Positions 21,201 to 28,920 of a stretch of DNA of 64,000 bases are shown here, in pieces; position 1 is the first letter of the stretch, and each line of letters opens with the position of its first letter. The DNA is from Polynucleobacter sp. 78F-HAINBA (GTDB taxonomy: Bacteria; Pseudomonadota; Gammaproteobacteria; Burkholderiales; Burkholderiaceae), in NCBI RefSeq assembly GCF_018882325.1, contig NZ_JACVOQ010000002.1:1-64000 (forward strand), written 5' to 3'. The notes under the pieces are model-generated. The model was given only the letters and a program-made list of their open reading frames with translations, did no database searches and was not told the origin of the DNA. The position numbers were made by a program, and so were the translations under genes.

Positions 21201-21887
21201 ATGATTACATTTCAAAGACCGGACGGCGCTTCAGTTGGAGCTTATTTAGTTGAGCCTACTAATCCAAAAAATGCTCCTGGCGTAGTGGTGATCCAGGAAT
21301 GGTGGGGACTTGATGATGAAATTAAAAATGTCGCCAATCGTTTAGCAAAAGCGGGATACCGCGCTTTGGTTCCGGATCTCTATCGTGGCAAACTTGCTCT
21401 CGAGGCAAATGAAGCCGAGCACCTCATGAATGATCTTAATTTTGGTGATGCTGCTAGTCAAGATATCCGTGGTGCTGTTCAGTACCTTAAATCAACTGGT
21501 AGCGATAAAGTGGCTGTCACAGGATTCTGTATGGGTGGTGCGCTGACGGTTTTATCTGCCGGTCTTGTTCCTGAGTCTGATGGAACGGTGGTTTGGTACG
21601 GATATCCTCCATTAGAGTATGTTGATGCAACTGCCATATCAAAGCCGATGCTGGCGCACTGGGCTCTTCATGATGATTTCTTCTCTATCGCTGGCGTCGA
21701 CCAATTAGAGGAAAAGCTTAAATCTGCCGGGGTGACGTATGATTTTCAGCGCTATGACGCTAAGCATGCATTTGCTAATCCAAAGTCGGATTCAAGAGGT
21801 TTGCCGCCATTGCAGTACAACCCGGCCGCTGCTGATTTGGCCTGGGATCGCACGATGACTTTTCTAAACAATGCACTCAATAATTAA
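21201..21887 (+). CDS. Dienelactone hydrolase family protein
   Basis: This 228-residue alpha/beta hydrolase has the nucleophile elbow GFCMGG with Cys110, in place of the usual Ser. A late His is in DAKHAFANP, and an early Glu is in IQEWWGLDD. These are the Cys-Asp-His triad features of dienelactone hydrolases, which open lactones in chlorocatechol breakdown. No chlorocatechol genes are nearby, so the physiological substrate is unknown; many family members act on other esters. AGAGAG precedes the ATG. It may be cotranscribed with the MFS gene. Confidence 0.9.
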   Translation: MITFQRPDGASVGAYLVEPTNPKNAPGVVVIQEWWGLDDEIKNVANRLAKAGYRALVPDLYRGKLALEANEAEHLMNDLNFGDAASQDIRGAVQYLKSTGSDKVAVTGFCMGGALTVLSAGLVPESDGTVVWYGYPPLEYVDATAISKPMLAHWALHDDFFSIAGVDQLEEKLKSAGVTYDFQRYDAKHAFANPKSDSRGLPPLQYNPAAADLAWDRTMTFLNNALNN

Positions 21888-21938
21888 CCAGCTACCAAAT
21901 ACTCTTACCGAATCACTTCACCTTTTTCTTTGCTTATC

Positions 21939-22436
21939 ATGCATCTTTTCGCCGAAAACCTCGCTGTTGAACTTTCTTCTTATTACCGCAACCTTGCCTT
22001 AGGGCATGGAGTGATTCCCAAGGTCTTTACCTTGGTAAATGGGCGGGGGGATCAGTACCTCTTTTTCATTGATGACCTGCGCATGAGCAAAGAGGAAGAA
22101 GATCAATTTTTAGCCTATATCGTTCAAGAGCATGAGGCAGTTTGCTATGCACGAGGAACTTTAGTTATTCTGGAAAAATCTCAGCAGTTGATTGAGTTTG
22201 CGGTAATCGATCAGGATGATGCTGAAGCTATTGTGTGCTCAGCCCAATTAACGCGAGATATTGACGATAAGCCAGTTGGGCTGACTGAGTTTGAAAAGAC
22301 CTTGGCTCCCAAAAAGACGATTTTCTTTAGCGGCCTCTTTGAGTCTATCAAGCTATCGGAAGACAGGGCAGAAGAGTTTGAAAGTCTCTGGGATGAAATG
22401 AAGCCCAAGATTTTGCATCGAACGATGGGAATCTAA
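21939..22436 (+). CDS. Hypothetical protein, 165 residues
   Basis: I do not recognise this protein. It is acidic and soluble-looking, with no signal peptide or membrane segment. It begins MHLFAENLAVELSSYYRN and has an alpha/beta pattern with charged helices (MSKEEEDQFLAYIVQEHE; EDRAEEFESLWDEMKPK). The ATG at 21939 was chosen over an in-frame TTG at 21930. Codon use is like the neighbours. It ends 55 bp before the oppositely oriented tRNA gene. Confidence 0.75.
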   Translation: MHLFAENLAVELSSYYRNLALGHGVIPKVFTLVNGRGDQYLFFIDDLRMSKEEEDQFLAYIVQEHEAVCYARGTLVILEKSQQLIEFAVIDQDDAEAIVCSAQLTRDIDDKPVGLTEFEKTLAPKKTIFFSGLFESIKLSEDRAEEFESLWDEMKPKILHRTMGI

Positions 22437-22490
22437 TCGCCTATTGAAAATGGGCTGTTTAGTCCCCATATAGGTCTTTGTAGGTGTATT

Positions 22491-22577
22491 TGGTGCCCAG
22501 GAAGGGACTCGAACCCCCACAACCTTACGATCGCCAGCACCTGAAGCTGGTGCGTCTACCAATTTCGCCACCTGGGC
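22491..22577 (-). tRNA. tRNA-Leu (anticodon CAG), CCA encoded
   Basis: The minus strand reads GCCCAGG at the 5' end and CCTGGGC-A-CCA at the 3' end, giving a perfect 7-bp acceptor stem with an encoded CCA. The anticodon arm is CAGC-TTCAGGT-GCTG, with anticodon CAG (plus-strand CTG at 22541-22543). The TPsiC loop reads GGTTCGAGTCC. The long variable arm fits a class II tRNA such as leucine. Confidence 0.96.
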
Positions 22578-22585
22578 ATGCCGTT

Positions 22586-22591
22586 ATTATA
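22586..22591 (-). promoter_or_regulatory. -10 box of the tRNA-Leu gene
   Basis: A perfect TATAAT on the minus strand lies 8 bp upstream of the mature tRNA 5' end. No good -35 was found at 16-18 bp. Confidence 0.45.
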
Positions 22592-22655
22592 AAGGTATGC
22601 GCCGTTTGGCCCACTTTCCAACCCCTTTTGGCTTTTCCCCTTCAGACTTGGTGGT

Positions 22656-22683
22656 TTGATACAGTAGCCTAAGCAAGAATAAT
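22656..22683 (+). promoter_or_regulatory. Candidate sigma-70 promoter for rnr
   Basis: TTGATA (22656-22661) and AATAAT (22678-22683) are 16 bp apart and lie about 40 bp upstream of the rnr start. Confidence 0.4.
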
Positions 22684-22720
22684 CATTGATATATAAGGCA
22701 TGTATTGCCGAAGGAATTAA

Positions 22721-25132
22721 ATGCGTAAAGCAAAAAACTTGGTGCCACGAGAGGCTGACCGCTTAGGTGCAGTCCAAGGTCACCGAGATGGATTTGGATT
22801 CGTAATCCCGGATGACGGTGGTGAAGATATTTTTCTTTCTGAAAGAGAAATGTCCCGCGTCATGCACGGCGATAGAGTCAATGTCAGAGTTTTAGGAACA
22901 GATCGCCGCGGTCGCCCAGAAGGTCAGATCGTCGATGTGGTTTTGCACGCCAATAAAGTCGTTATTGGGCGTCTCTTAAATGAGAATGGTGTTTTGATTG
23001 TTGCGCCGGAAGATAAACGTATCGGTCACGATATTTTGATTCCACCAAAAGGTCAGGGCAATGCCAAATTAGGTCAAGTGGTGAGTGTCGAGATCATCGA
23101 CTATCCAGATAGTTATAGACAAGCCGTTGGTCGCGTTGTTGAAGTGTTGGGTGAGATTGATGATCCCGGCATGGAAATTGAAATCGCCGTACGTAAATAT
23201 GGCGTTCCCCATGAGTTTTCAGCAGCAGTCAAAAAAGAAGCAGATGCATTGCCTGACACCGTGCAGCAATCTGACCTTGAAGGTAGAGTGGATTTACGCG
23301 ATGTTCCTTTGGTTACTATTGATGGTGCCGATGCCCGTGACTTTGATGATGCGGTGTATTGCGAGCCAGTCATGTACGGCAAGAGCAAGGCTTGGCGCCT
23401 GATCGTAGCGATTGCTGACGTATCCCATTACGTCAAGCCAGGGCAGCCTTTGGATGATGAAGGCCTCCTGCGCGCAACCTCAGTGTATTTCCCGAGACGG
23501 GTAATACCAATGCTGCCAGAGAAGATCTCTAATGGTCTTTGCTCATTAAACCCTGGGGTTGATCGTCTGTGTATGGTGTGTGACTCTGTTGTGGATAACA
23601 ACGGGGTAGTGCTTGCGTATCAGTTCTATCCAGCGGTCATGCATTCTGCGCAGCGTTTTACATACGATACGGTGTGGGAAATTCTTTCCAACAGCAAGGG
23701 TCCTGAGGCAACACGTTTTGCTGAGTTCAGACCCTTACTGACCAACCTCTATTCCTTGTACAAAATTCTATTAGACGCCCGTCAAAAGCGTGGCGCTATC
23801 GAATTTGAAACGACTGAAACCCAAATCATCAGTAATGAGCTAGGTAAGATTCTGCGTATTGAGCCGCGTTTACGTAATGATGCGCATCGCCTGATCGAAG
23901 AGTGTATGTTGACGGCCAACGTTTGCGCCGCTGACTTTATTGATAAGAATAAGCACCTCAGTTTGTATCGCGTTCACGCTGAACCCTCTGAAGAAAAATT
24001 AGTTACCTTGCGCCAAGTTTTGCGCACCTCTGGCTTGTCCTTGGGTGGCGGTGAAAAGCCCAAACCAAAAGACTATGCCAAGTTGATGCGTGAAATTAAA
24101 GAGCGTCCTGATGCCAACATGCTTCAGTCGGTTGTTTTGCGCTCTATGCAGCAGGCGATGTATCAACCAGATAACGAAGGCCACTTTGGTCTTGCCTATC
24201 CTGCGTACTCGCATTTCACGAGCCCGATTCGACGCTATCCAGACCTTTTGACGCATCGAGTGATTAAGGCGATCTTGGCTAAAAAGCCATATACGCCTGT
24301 TCTGCCACCAAAAGTGCCACTTAACCTCACGCTGCCACGTAAGGGCAAAGGTCGTGAGAATGCAGTCAATGCTAAAAAATCTCATAGCGATGCAAAAGAG
24401 GCTGCCGCCAATGGCACGCGTTTACCTAAATTACCCAAAGGCGCTAATGCCGCATTGCCTATCTGGGGTCAATTAGGGGTTCATTGCTCATCTAATGAGC
24501 GCCGTGCTGATGAAGCATCTCGCGACGTTGAGGCTTGGCTCAAGTGCTACTACATGCGCGACCATCTAGGCCAGGAATACGCCGGCACAGTGACTGGTGT
24601 GGCATCTTTTGGTTTATTTATTCAGCTGGAAAACCTCTTTGTTGAAGGCATGGTTCATGTCACCGAATTGGGTGGTGATTACTTCCAGTATGACGAAGCT
24701 CGCCAAGAACTCCGCGGTGAGAGAACGGGTATTCGTTATCGCTTAGGCGATCGTGTACATGTTTTAGTCAGTCGTGTTGATCTGGACGCTCGCAAGATTG
24801 AATTTAGTCTCGTGAAGTCCGTTGGTCTAGAGCCTGGCGGTACTACAAATCGTCGTCAGATTGTTTTGGCTAGCGACACAGGTAGACCAAATAAAAAGGC
24901 TGCTCCTAAAAAGGGTCGCCCTGGCAGTAAAGAGCCGCAAAAGCATTCCGGTATTAATGTGAATGCCGCTAAGTCTGCTGGTAATCTTGGTGCCAATCAG
25001 TCGAAGAATCAAGCTGGACGAACAGCAAGTAAAGTCGCCAAGTCTGGCAAAGCCGGTAAGCCTTCTAGGTCAACTGGCAAGCCTGCTGGCACAAAGCCAC
25101 CTGTTCGTAGCACTAAAGCGCGTCGTAAATAA
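22721..25132 (+). CDS. rnr: Ribonuclease R
   Basis: RNase R is a processive 3'-5' exoribonuclease that degrades structured RNA and works with tmRNA. The 803-residue protein starts almost directly with the cold-shock-like RNA-binding domain (GAVQGHRDGFGFVIPDD). The RNB catalytic domain follows with the metal-binding segment IDGADARDFDDAVY at about residues 203-216. An S1 domain (YAGTVTGVASFGLFIQ) and a long Lys/Ala/Gly-rich basic tail close the protein. A Lys-rich insertion of about 60 residues (around 24277-24460) interrupts the end of the RNB domain. The N-terminal helix-turn-helix of the E. coli enzyme is missing. rlmB follows after 29 bp. Confidence 0.95.
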   Translation: MRKAKNLVPREADRLGAVQGHRDGFGFVIPDDGGEDIFLSEREMSRVMHGDRVNVRVLGTDRRGRPEGQIVDVVLHANKVVIGRLLNENGVLIVAPEDKRIGHDILIPPKGQGNAKLGQVVSVEIIDYPDSYRQAVGRVVEVLGEIDDPGMEIEIAVRKYGVPHEFSAAVKKEADALPDTVQQSDLEGRVDLRDVPLVTIDGADARDFDDAVYCEPVMYGKSKAWRLIVAIADVSHYVKPGQPLDDEGLLRATSVYFPRRVIPMLPEKISNGLCSLNPGVDRLCMVCDSVVDNNGVVLAYQFYPAVMHSAQRFTYDTVWEILSNSKGPEATRFAEFRPLLTNLYSLYKILLDARQKRGAIEFETTETQIISNELGKILRIEPRLRNDAHRLIEECMLTANVCAADFIDKNKHLSLYRVHAEPSEEKLVTLRQVLRTSGLSLGGGEKPKPKDYAKLMREIKERPDANMLQSVVLRSMQQAMYQPDNEGHFGLAYPAYSHFTSPIRRYPDLLTHRVIKAILAKKPYTPVLPPKVPLNLTLPRKGKGRENAVNAKKSHSDAKEAAANGTRLPKLPKGANAALPIWGQLGVHCSSNERRADEASRDVEAWLKCYYMRDHLGQEYAGTVTGVASFGLFIQLENLFVEGMVHVTELGGDYFQYDEARQELRGERTGIRYRLGDRVHVLVSRVDLDARKIEFSLVKSVGLEPGGTTNRRQIVLASDTGRPNKKAAPKKGRPGSKEPQKHSGINVNAAKSAGNLGANQSKNQAGRTASKVAKSGKAGKPSRSTGKPAGTKPPVRSTKARRK

Positions 25133-25161
25133 TTAGCAATACAGAATCGAGATAAGTAAAG

Positions 25162-25917
25162 ATGAAGCAAATATTGGTTGGTTTTCATGCAGTACAAGCG
25201 CGCTTACGAGTGGATGCGGCAAGTCTGAAGTCAGTTTATTTTGATCCGAGTCGTCGTGATCGCCGTATGGGAGATTTTCTCAAGCAGGCCGAAGAGATCT
25301 TGGGTGAACGACTGCACGCAGCCGACTCTGAGCGTCTTCATAAGCTTGCAGGACATGATCGCCATCAAGGTGTAGTTGCTCTGGCCGAGAAGATGACGAT
25401 TGCACGCACCATTACCGAAGTGGTAGAGGACGCAGAAAGCAATCAAAGCAAAGTGATGTTCTTGGTATTGGATGGTGTAACCGATCCTCATAACTTCGGT
25501 GCATGCTTGCGTGTTGCTGACGGTGCTGGTGTTGATGCGGTGGTGATACCTAAGGATCGCTCAGCCTCCATTAACGCTACTGTCAGCAAGGTATCGAGTG
25601 GTGCTTCTGAAGTCATGCCGGTAATTACTGTTTCCAACTTGGTTCGCAGCATGAAAGAGATGCAGGAAGCTGGTGTTTGGCTAATTGGCACTGACGACGA
25701 AGCGGAAAAATCGATTTACGATCTGGACCTCACGGGCCCTATTGGTATTGTCATGGGTGCAGAGGGTGAGGGCATGCGTCGCTTAACCCGCGAGACTTGT
25801 GATGAGTTGGTACGCATACCAATGAAAGGCGTAGTCGAGAGTTTGAATGTATCTGTAGCTAGTGGCGTATGCTTGTACGAAGCACTAAGACAGCGTTTAG
25901 CTAAAGAAGCTAAATAA
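25162..25917 (+). CDS. rlmB: 23S rRNA (guanosine-2'-O-)-methyltransferase RlmB
   Basis: RlmB methylates the 2'-OH of G2251 in 23S rRNA. The 251-residue SPOUT-class protein has an N-terminal substrate-binding domain and the knotted SpoU domain. The three SpoU motifs are visible as LDGVTDPHNFGACLR, IVMGAEGEGMRRL and PMKGVVESLNVSVASG. The rnr-rlmB pair is conserved in proteobacteria and supports the assignment over other SpoU paralogues. Confidence 0.95.
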   Translation: MKQILVGFHAVQARLRVDAASLKSVYFDPSRRDRRMGDFLKQAEEILGERLHAADSERLHKLAGHDRHQGVVALAEKMTIARTITEVVEDAESNQSKVMFLVLDGVTDPHNFGACLRVADGAGVDAVVIPKDRSASINATVSKVSSGASEVMPVITVSNLVRSMKEMQEAGVWLIGTDDEAEKSIYDLDLTGPIGIVMGAEGEGMRRLTRETCDELVRIPMKGVVESLNVSVASGVCLYEALRQRLAKEAK

Positions 25918-25949
25918 TACGCACCCCTTCATCTACTCAAGAGGCTTCT

Positions 25950-26135
25950 ATGAAATGCAATATCGGACATACTGACCGCGTTCTACGAATGACTGTTGGC
26001 GTTACTTTGATGGGGCTTGCAGGTTTTGGGATTACTGGCCCTTGGGCTTGGATCGGCATCATCCCATTACTGACTGGAATGATTGGCAATTGCCCGGCCT
26101 ATAGTATTTTGGGTATCAATACTGCTAAGAAGTAA
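25950..26135 (+). CDS. DUF2892 / YgaP-like inner membrane protein
   Basis: This 61-residue protein has two hydrophobic helices (about residues 12-30 and 32-48) and a conserved Cys near each end (MKCNIG; GNCPAYSI). This matches the YgaP transmembrane domain or DUF2892 family, which often occurs fused to or near rhodanese domains. Here it stands alone, convergent with trxC. Its role is unknown. Confidence 0.85.
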   Translation: MKCNIGHTDRVLRMTVGVTLMGLAGFGITGPWAWIGIIPLLTGMIGNCPAYSILGINTAKK

Positions 26136-26146
26136 GTTGCAGCGCC

Positions 26147-26569
26147 TTAAGAAAGTAGTTGCCGCACAAATTGCTCTAATTGAGCTGGCGGTAGTGCACC
26201 GCTAATACGGTGAACCTCTTTGCCATTCTTGAATCCCGCTAGCGTTGGAATTGAGCGGATATTCCACTGTGACCCGAGCTGTTGCTCTGCCTCGGTATTC
26301 ACCTTTACAAATAACACTTGATTGGCATGAGCAATGGCGCTTGCCTCAAAGGTTGGGCCAAACATCTTGCATGGACCGCACCATGGTGCCCAAAAATCTA
26401 CTATCACCGGCATTACTGATTGAGTTACTAGCTCGCTGAAATTTGCAGCTGTTGCATTGATGGGTAGCGATAGCAGCTCTTGTTTGCAGGCTCCACAGAT
26501 TGGGGTCTGATTCAGCTTCTCAGCAGGGACTCGGTTACCTTTGCTGCAATGAGGACAATGAATAATCAT
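26147..26569 (-). CDS. trxC: Thioredoxin 2 (zinc-binding TrxC)
   Basis: TrxC is a cytoplasmic disulfide reductase induced by oxidative stress in many bacteria. The 140-residue protein has the N-terminal zinc finger with C5, C8, C25 and C28 (CPHC and CGAC). The thioredoxin domain follows with active site WCGPC (C64, C67). The zinc module separates it from TrxA. A TTAAGGAG precedes the ATG. It lies 9 bp downstream of tal on the same strand. Confidence 0.95.
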   Translation of the reverse strand: MIIHCPHCSKGNRVPAEKLNQTPICGACKQELLSLPINATAANFSELVTQSVMPVIVDFWAPWCGPCKMFGPTFEASAIAHANQVLFVKVNTEAEQQLGSQWNIRSIPTLAGFKNGKEVHRISGALPPAQLEQFVRQLLS

Positions 26570-26578
26570 CTTAACTCC

Positions 26579-27547
26579 TTAGTTGCTTAATAAAGCCTCT
26601 AGCTTTTCAGTATCAATGCAGAAATTACGTATTCCCTCAGCCAATTTTTCAGTGGCCATCGCATCATTGTTTAGTTGCAATCTAAAGTTGGATTCATCTA
26701 ACTTGAGAGGGGAGATATTTTCACTGGCAAGTGCACTCGCTGCATTGCTAGCATTGAGCTTTTTATCAACCGCTGCCGTACTGTTCTGAAGGTCGCCCAG
26801 CAACTCTGGACTGATAGTGAGCAAGTCACATCCAGCTAGCTCTAGAATTTGACTGGTATTGCGGAAGCTAGCACCCATGATTTCAGTGGCAATGCCGAAA
26901 TGCTTGTAATAGTGGAAGATGCGCTTGACGGATGTAACGCCTGGATCATTTGCACCGCCGTTATCAACATCATTCCAGTTGCTACCAAGTTTGGCCTTGT
27001 ACCAATCAGTAATGCGCCCCACAAATGGTGAAATCAATTTCGCATTGACTGCGCCACAGGCTGCAGCTTGCACTAAAGAGAAAAGCAGCGTCATATTGCA
27101 ATGAATACCTTCGGCCTCCAAAACTTTTGCTGCCTGAATGCCTTCCCAGGTACCGGCTAATTTGATCAAGACGCGTTTGCGATCAATGCCATGCGACTCA
27201 TACAGAGCGATGAGGTGTTTTGCTTTAGTAATGGTTGCCTGAGTATCGAAAGAGAGACGTGCATCAACCTCGGTCGAAACTCTTCCTGGGACGGTCTTCA
27301 AAATCTCCAGGCCAAACGCCACCAGGATGTAGTCAACTAAATCGACTGGTTTCATACCCGGATGGGCAGATTTAACTTGGTTTACCAATGCCTGATAGTT
27401 GGCTTGCTGGGCAGCTTTGAGGATCAGGGAAGGGTTCGTTGTGGCGTCCTGCGGTTGGTATTCCCGCATGCGTTCAAAGTCGCCGGTATCGGCCACCACG
27501 GTAGTCAGTTGTTTGAGTTGGCTCAGTGCGGTAGCGGAGGAAGTCAT
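26579..27547 (-). CDS. tal: Transaldolase
   Basis: Transaldolase moves a dihydroxyacetone unit from sedoheptulose 7-phosphate to glyceraldehyde 3-phosphate in the non-oxidative pentose phosphate pathway. The 322-residue protein is of the TalB type, with [12 protein letters not shown] near residue 35 and the Schiff-base lysine in [15 protein letters not shown] (about residue 131). The gene is divergent from rpiA, another pentose phosphate gene, so the two may share the 109-bp control region. Confidence 0.96.
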   Translation of the reverse strand: MTSSATALSQLKQLTTVVADTGDFERMREYQPQDATTNPSLILKAAQQANYQALVNQVKSAHPGMKPVDLVDYILVAFGLEILKTVPGRVSTEVDARLSFDTQATITKAKHLIALYESHGIDRKRVLIKLAGTWEGIQAAKVLEAEGIHCNMTLLFSLVQAAACGAVNAKLISPFVGRITDWYKAKLGSNWNDVDNGGANDPGVTSVKRIFHYYKHFGIATEIMGASFRNTSQILELAGCDLLTISPELLGDLQNSTAAVDKKLNASNAASALASENISPLKLDESNFRLQLNNDAMATEKLAEGIRNFCIDTEKLEALLSN

Positions 27548-27656
27548 CAGAATCTTGAATGCTCTTATTTAATTAATCAGTAAAACAGATTGAATATCAT
27601 ATGATAGATGCATAAATAAGGCTGTTCCAGTTCAGATAAGGATATCGGGCAAGATC

Positions 27657-28367
27657 ATGAATCAAGATCAATTAAAACAATTGGTAGGTGAAGCGGCGCG
27701 GGATGAGGTATTAAAGCTACCTCCTGGCCAAATCCTGGGTATTGGAACAGGTTCTACCGCCAATTGCTTTATTGACGCCCTAGCACCCCATAAGGCGCAT
27801 TTCTTAGGAACAGTATCGAGTTCTAATGCTACGACTGAGCGCCTCTTAAAGCATGGTTTTAAGGTCTTGGATCCCAATGATGTGGATCAGCTACCCGCCT
27901 ATGTAGACGGCGCCGACGAAATCGATCCTGCAGGCCACATGATCAAGGGTGGGGGTGGTGCCTTAACCCGTGAAAAGATTATTGCCTCGATGGCAAAGCA
28001 ATTCATCTGTATTTGTGATTCTTCTAAGCAAGTGCCGGTGCTAGGCAACTTTGCCTTGCCTGTAGAAATTATTCCCTTATCCAAAGGGGTTGTAACTCAA
28101 GAGTTGGCCAAGTTGGGTGGTACGGTAACGCTTAGGATGTCAAAAGAGACTCGTTCGGATTTGGGGCAGACACCAAGTCAGCCTTTTGTGACAGATAACG
28201 GTGGCTGGATTCTGGATATAGCAGGTTTGAAGATTGCAGATCCAATTGCACTTGAAGCGCAAATTAATCAAATTGCTGGTGTGATTACTGTTGGCCTATT
28301 TGCAAAAGAGAAAGCCAATATTTTGCTGGTGAGCAATGCGTCCGGTGTGAGCAGAATCACGTTCTAA
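27657..28367 (+). CDS. rpiA: Ribose-5-phosphate isomerase A
   Basis: RpiA interconverts ribose 5-phosphate and ribulose 5-phosphate. The 236-residue protein has the phosphate-binding segment LGIGTGSTANCFIDAL (about residues 28-43), the active-site segment YVDGADEID, and KGGGGALTREKI. Normal length. It lies in divergent orientation to tal and is closed by a terminator at 28374-28409. Confidence 0.96.
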   Translation: MNQDQLKQLVGEAARDEVLKLPPGQILGIGTGSTANCFIDALAPHKAHFLGTVSSSNATTERLLKHGFKVLDPNDVDQLPAYVDGADEIDPAGHMIKGGGGALTREKIIASMAKQFICICDSSKQVPVLGNFALPVEIIPLSKGVVTQELAKLGGTVTLRMSKETRSDLGQTPSQPFVTDNGGWILDIAGLKIADPIALEAQINQIAGVITVGLFAKEKANILLVSNASGVSRITF

Positions 28368-28369
28368 AT

Positions 28370-28537
28370 TAAAAAACCCGACGGGGCAGCAAGCTGATCC
28401 ATCGGGTTTGTTTGCCATGATTCTTCATGGCGCAGGCAAAGGGAAGAGATTTAGTTCCCAATGCCCATAAGCACATAGATATGCTTACGAGTAGTGGCTT
28501 TCGCCAATGTAGCCAATCACGAGATCTGACTGACTAC
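28370..28537 (-). ncRNA. Candidate structured small RNA between yggX and rpiA
   Basis: On the minus strand a well-spaced promoter (TTGACG, 17 bp, TAGGAT; 28572-28544) is followed by about 167 bp without a gene, ending at a T-rich terminator. The stretch holds several short hairpins in a row. They are TGGC-GAAA-GCCA (28506-28495), TAAGCA/TGCTTA (28487-28468), GGGAA/TTCCC (28459-28441) and GCCATGA-AGAA-TCATGGC (28431-28414). The terminator stem follows. No ORF of note is present. I do not recognise it as 4.5S, 6S or tmRNA. It could also be a long 3' UTR of yggX. This is an inference from promoter, hairpins and terminator. Confidence 0.42.
28374..28409. terminator. Bidirectional terminator downstream of rpiA
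   Basis: AAACCCGA (28374-28381) pairs with TCGGGTTT (28402-28409). On the plus strand the tail is TTTGTTTG. On the minus strand the stem ends in TTTTTT then AATTT, a stronger termination signal for transcripts coming from yggX or from the candidate small RNA. Confidence 0.7.
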
Positions 28538-28543
28538 GGCTCA

Positions 28544-28572
28544 ATCCTATGCCTCTGGATTTAAGTCGTCAA
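28544..28572 (-). promoter_or_regulatory. Sigma-70-like promoter for the candidate small RNA
   Basis: TTGACG (28572-28567) and TAGGAT (28549-28544) on the minus strand are separated by exactly 17 bp. They lie just past the yggX stop codon, so the promoter cannot serve yggX. Confidence 0.45.
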
Positions 28573-28589
28573 GCGATAGTCAAAAATAA

Positions 28590-28862
28590 TTATTCAGCTG
28601 GCGGTACGTAGCCCTGAGCCATATCTGCACCACCTTCAAAGAAGTACTTTTCAACTTGCTTGAGCAGGTACTGACGAGCACGAGGGTCGGCCATATTTAA
28701 GCGATTCTCGTTAATCAACATGGTTTGTTGCTTTAACCAAGCAGCCCAAGCCTCTTTGGATACTTGATTCCAAATCTTCTTACCTAGCTCGCCTGGCAGT
28801 GGAGCAAAGTCCATGCCTTCTGCTTCTTTATTGAGTTTGATGCATTGAACCATGCGTGCCAT
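28590..28862 (-). CDS. yggX: Oxidative damage protection protein / Fe(2+)-trafficking protein
   Basis: YggX protects iron-sulfur clusters from oxidation and is thought to carry Fe(II). The 90-residue protein begins [16 protein letters not shown], with the conserved Cys7, and has the family segments [16 protein letters not shown] and [15 protein letters not shown]. Normal length. It lies 58 bp downstream of argA on the same strand. Confidence 0.95.
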   Translation of the reverse strand: MARMVQCIKLNKEAEGMDFAPLPGELGKKIWNQVSKEAWAAWLKQQTMLINENRLNMADPRARQYLLKQVEKYFFEGGADMAQGYVPPAE

Positions 28863-28920
28863 TTGTAATACCTTTCAAATACGGTGTACTAATAAATAAT
28901 GAAAAAATAACTATAGAAGC

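Noticed and set aside
27588-27625. TTGAAT-17-TAAATA as a promoter for rpiA
   Set aside because: The -10 match is poor and the hexamers overlap a small ATCATATGAT palindrome; too weak to list.
28370-28537. Idea that the gap is 4.5S or 6S RNA
   Set aside because: The GGAAGCAGCC loop of 4.5S RNA and the long closing stem with central bubble of 6S RNA are not seen.
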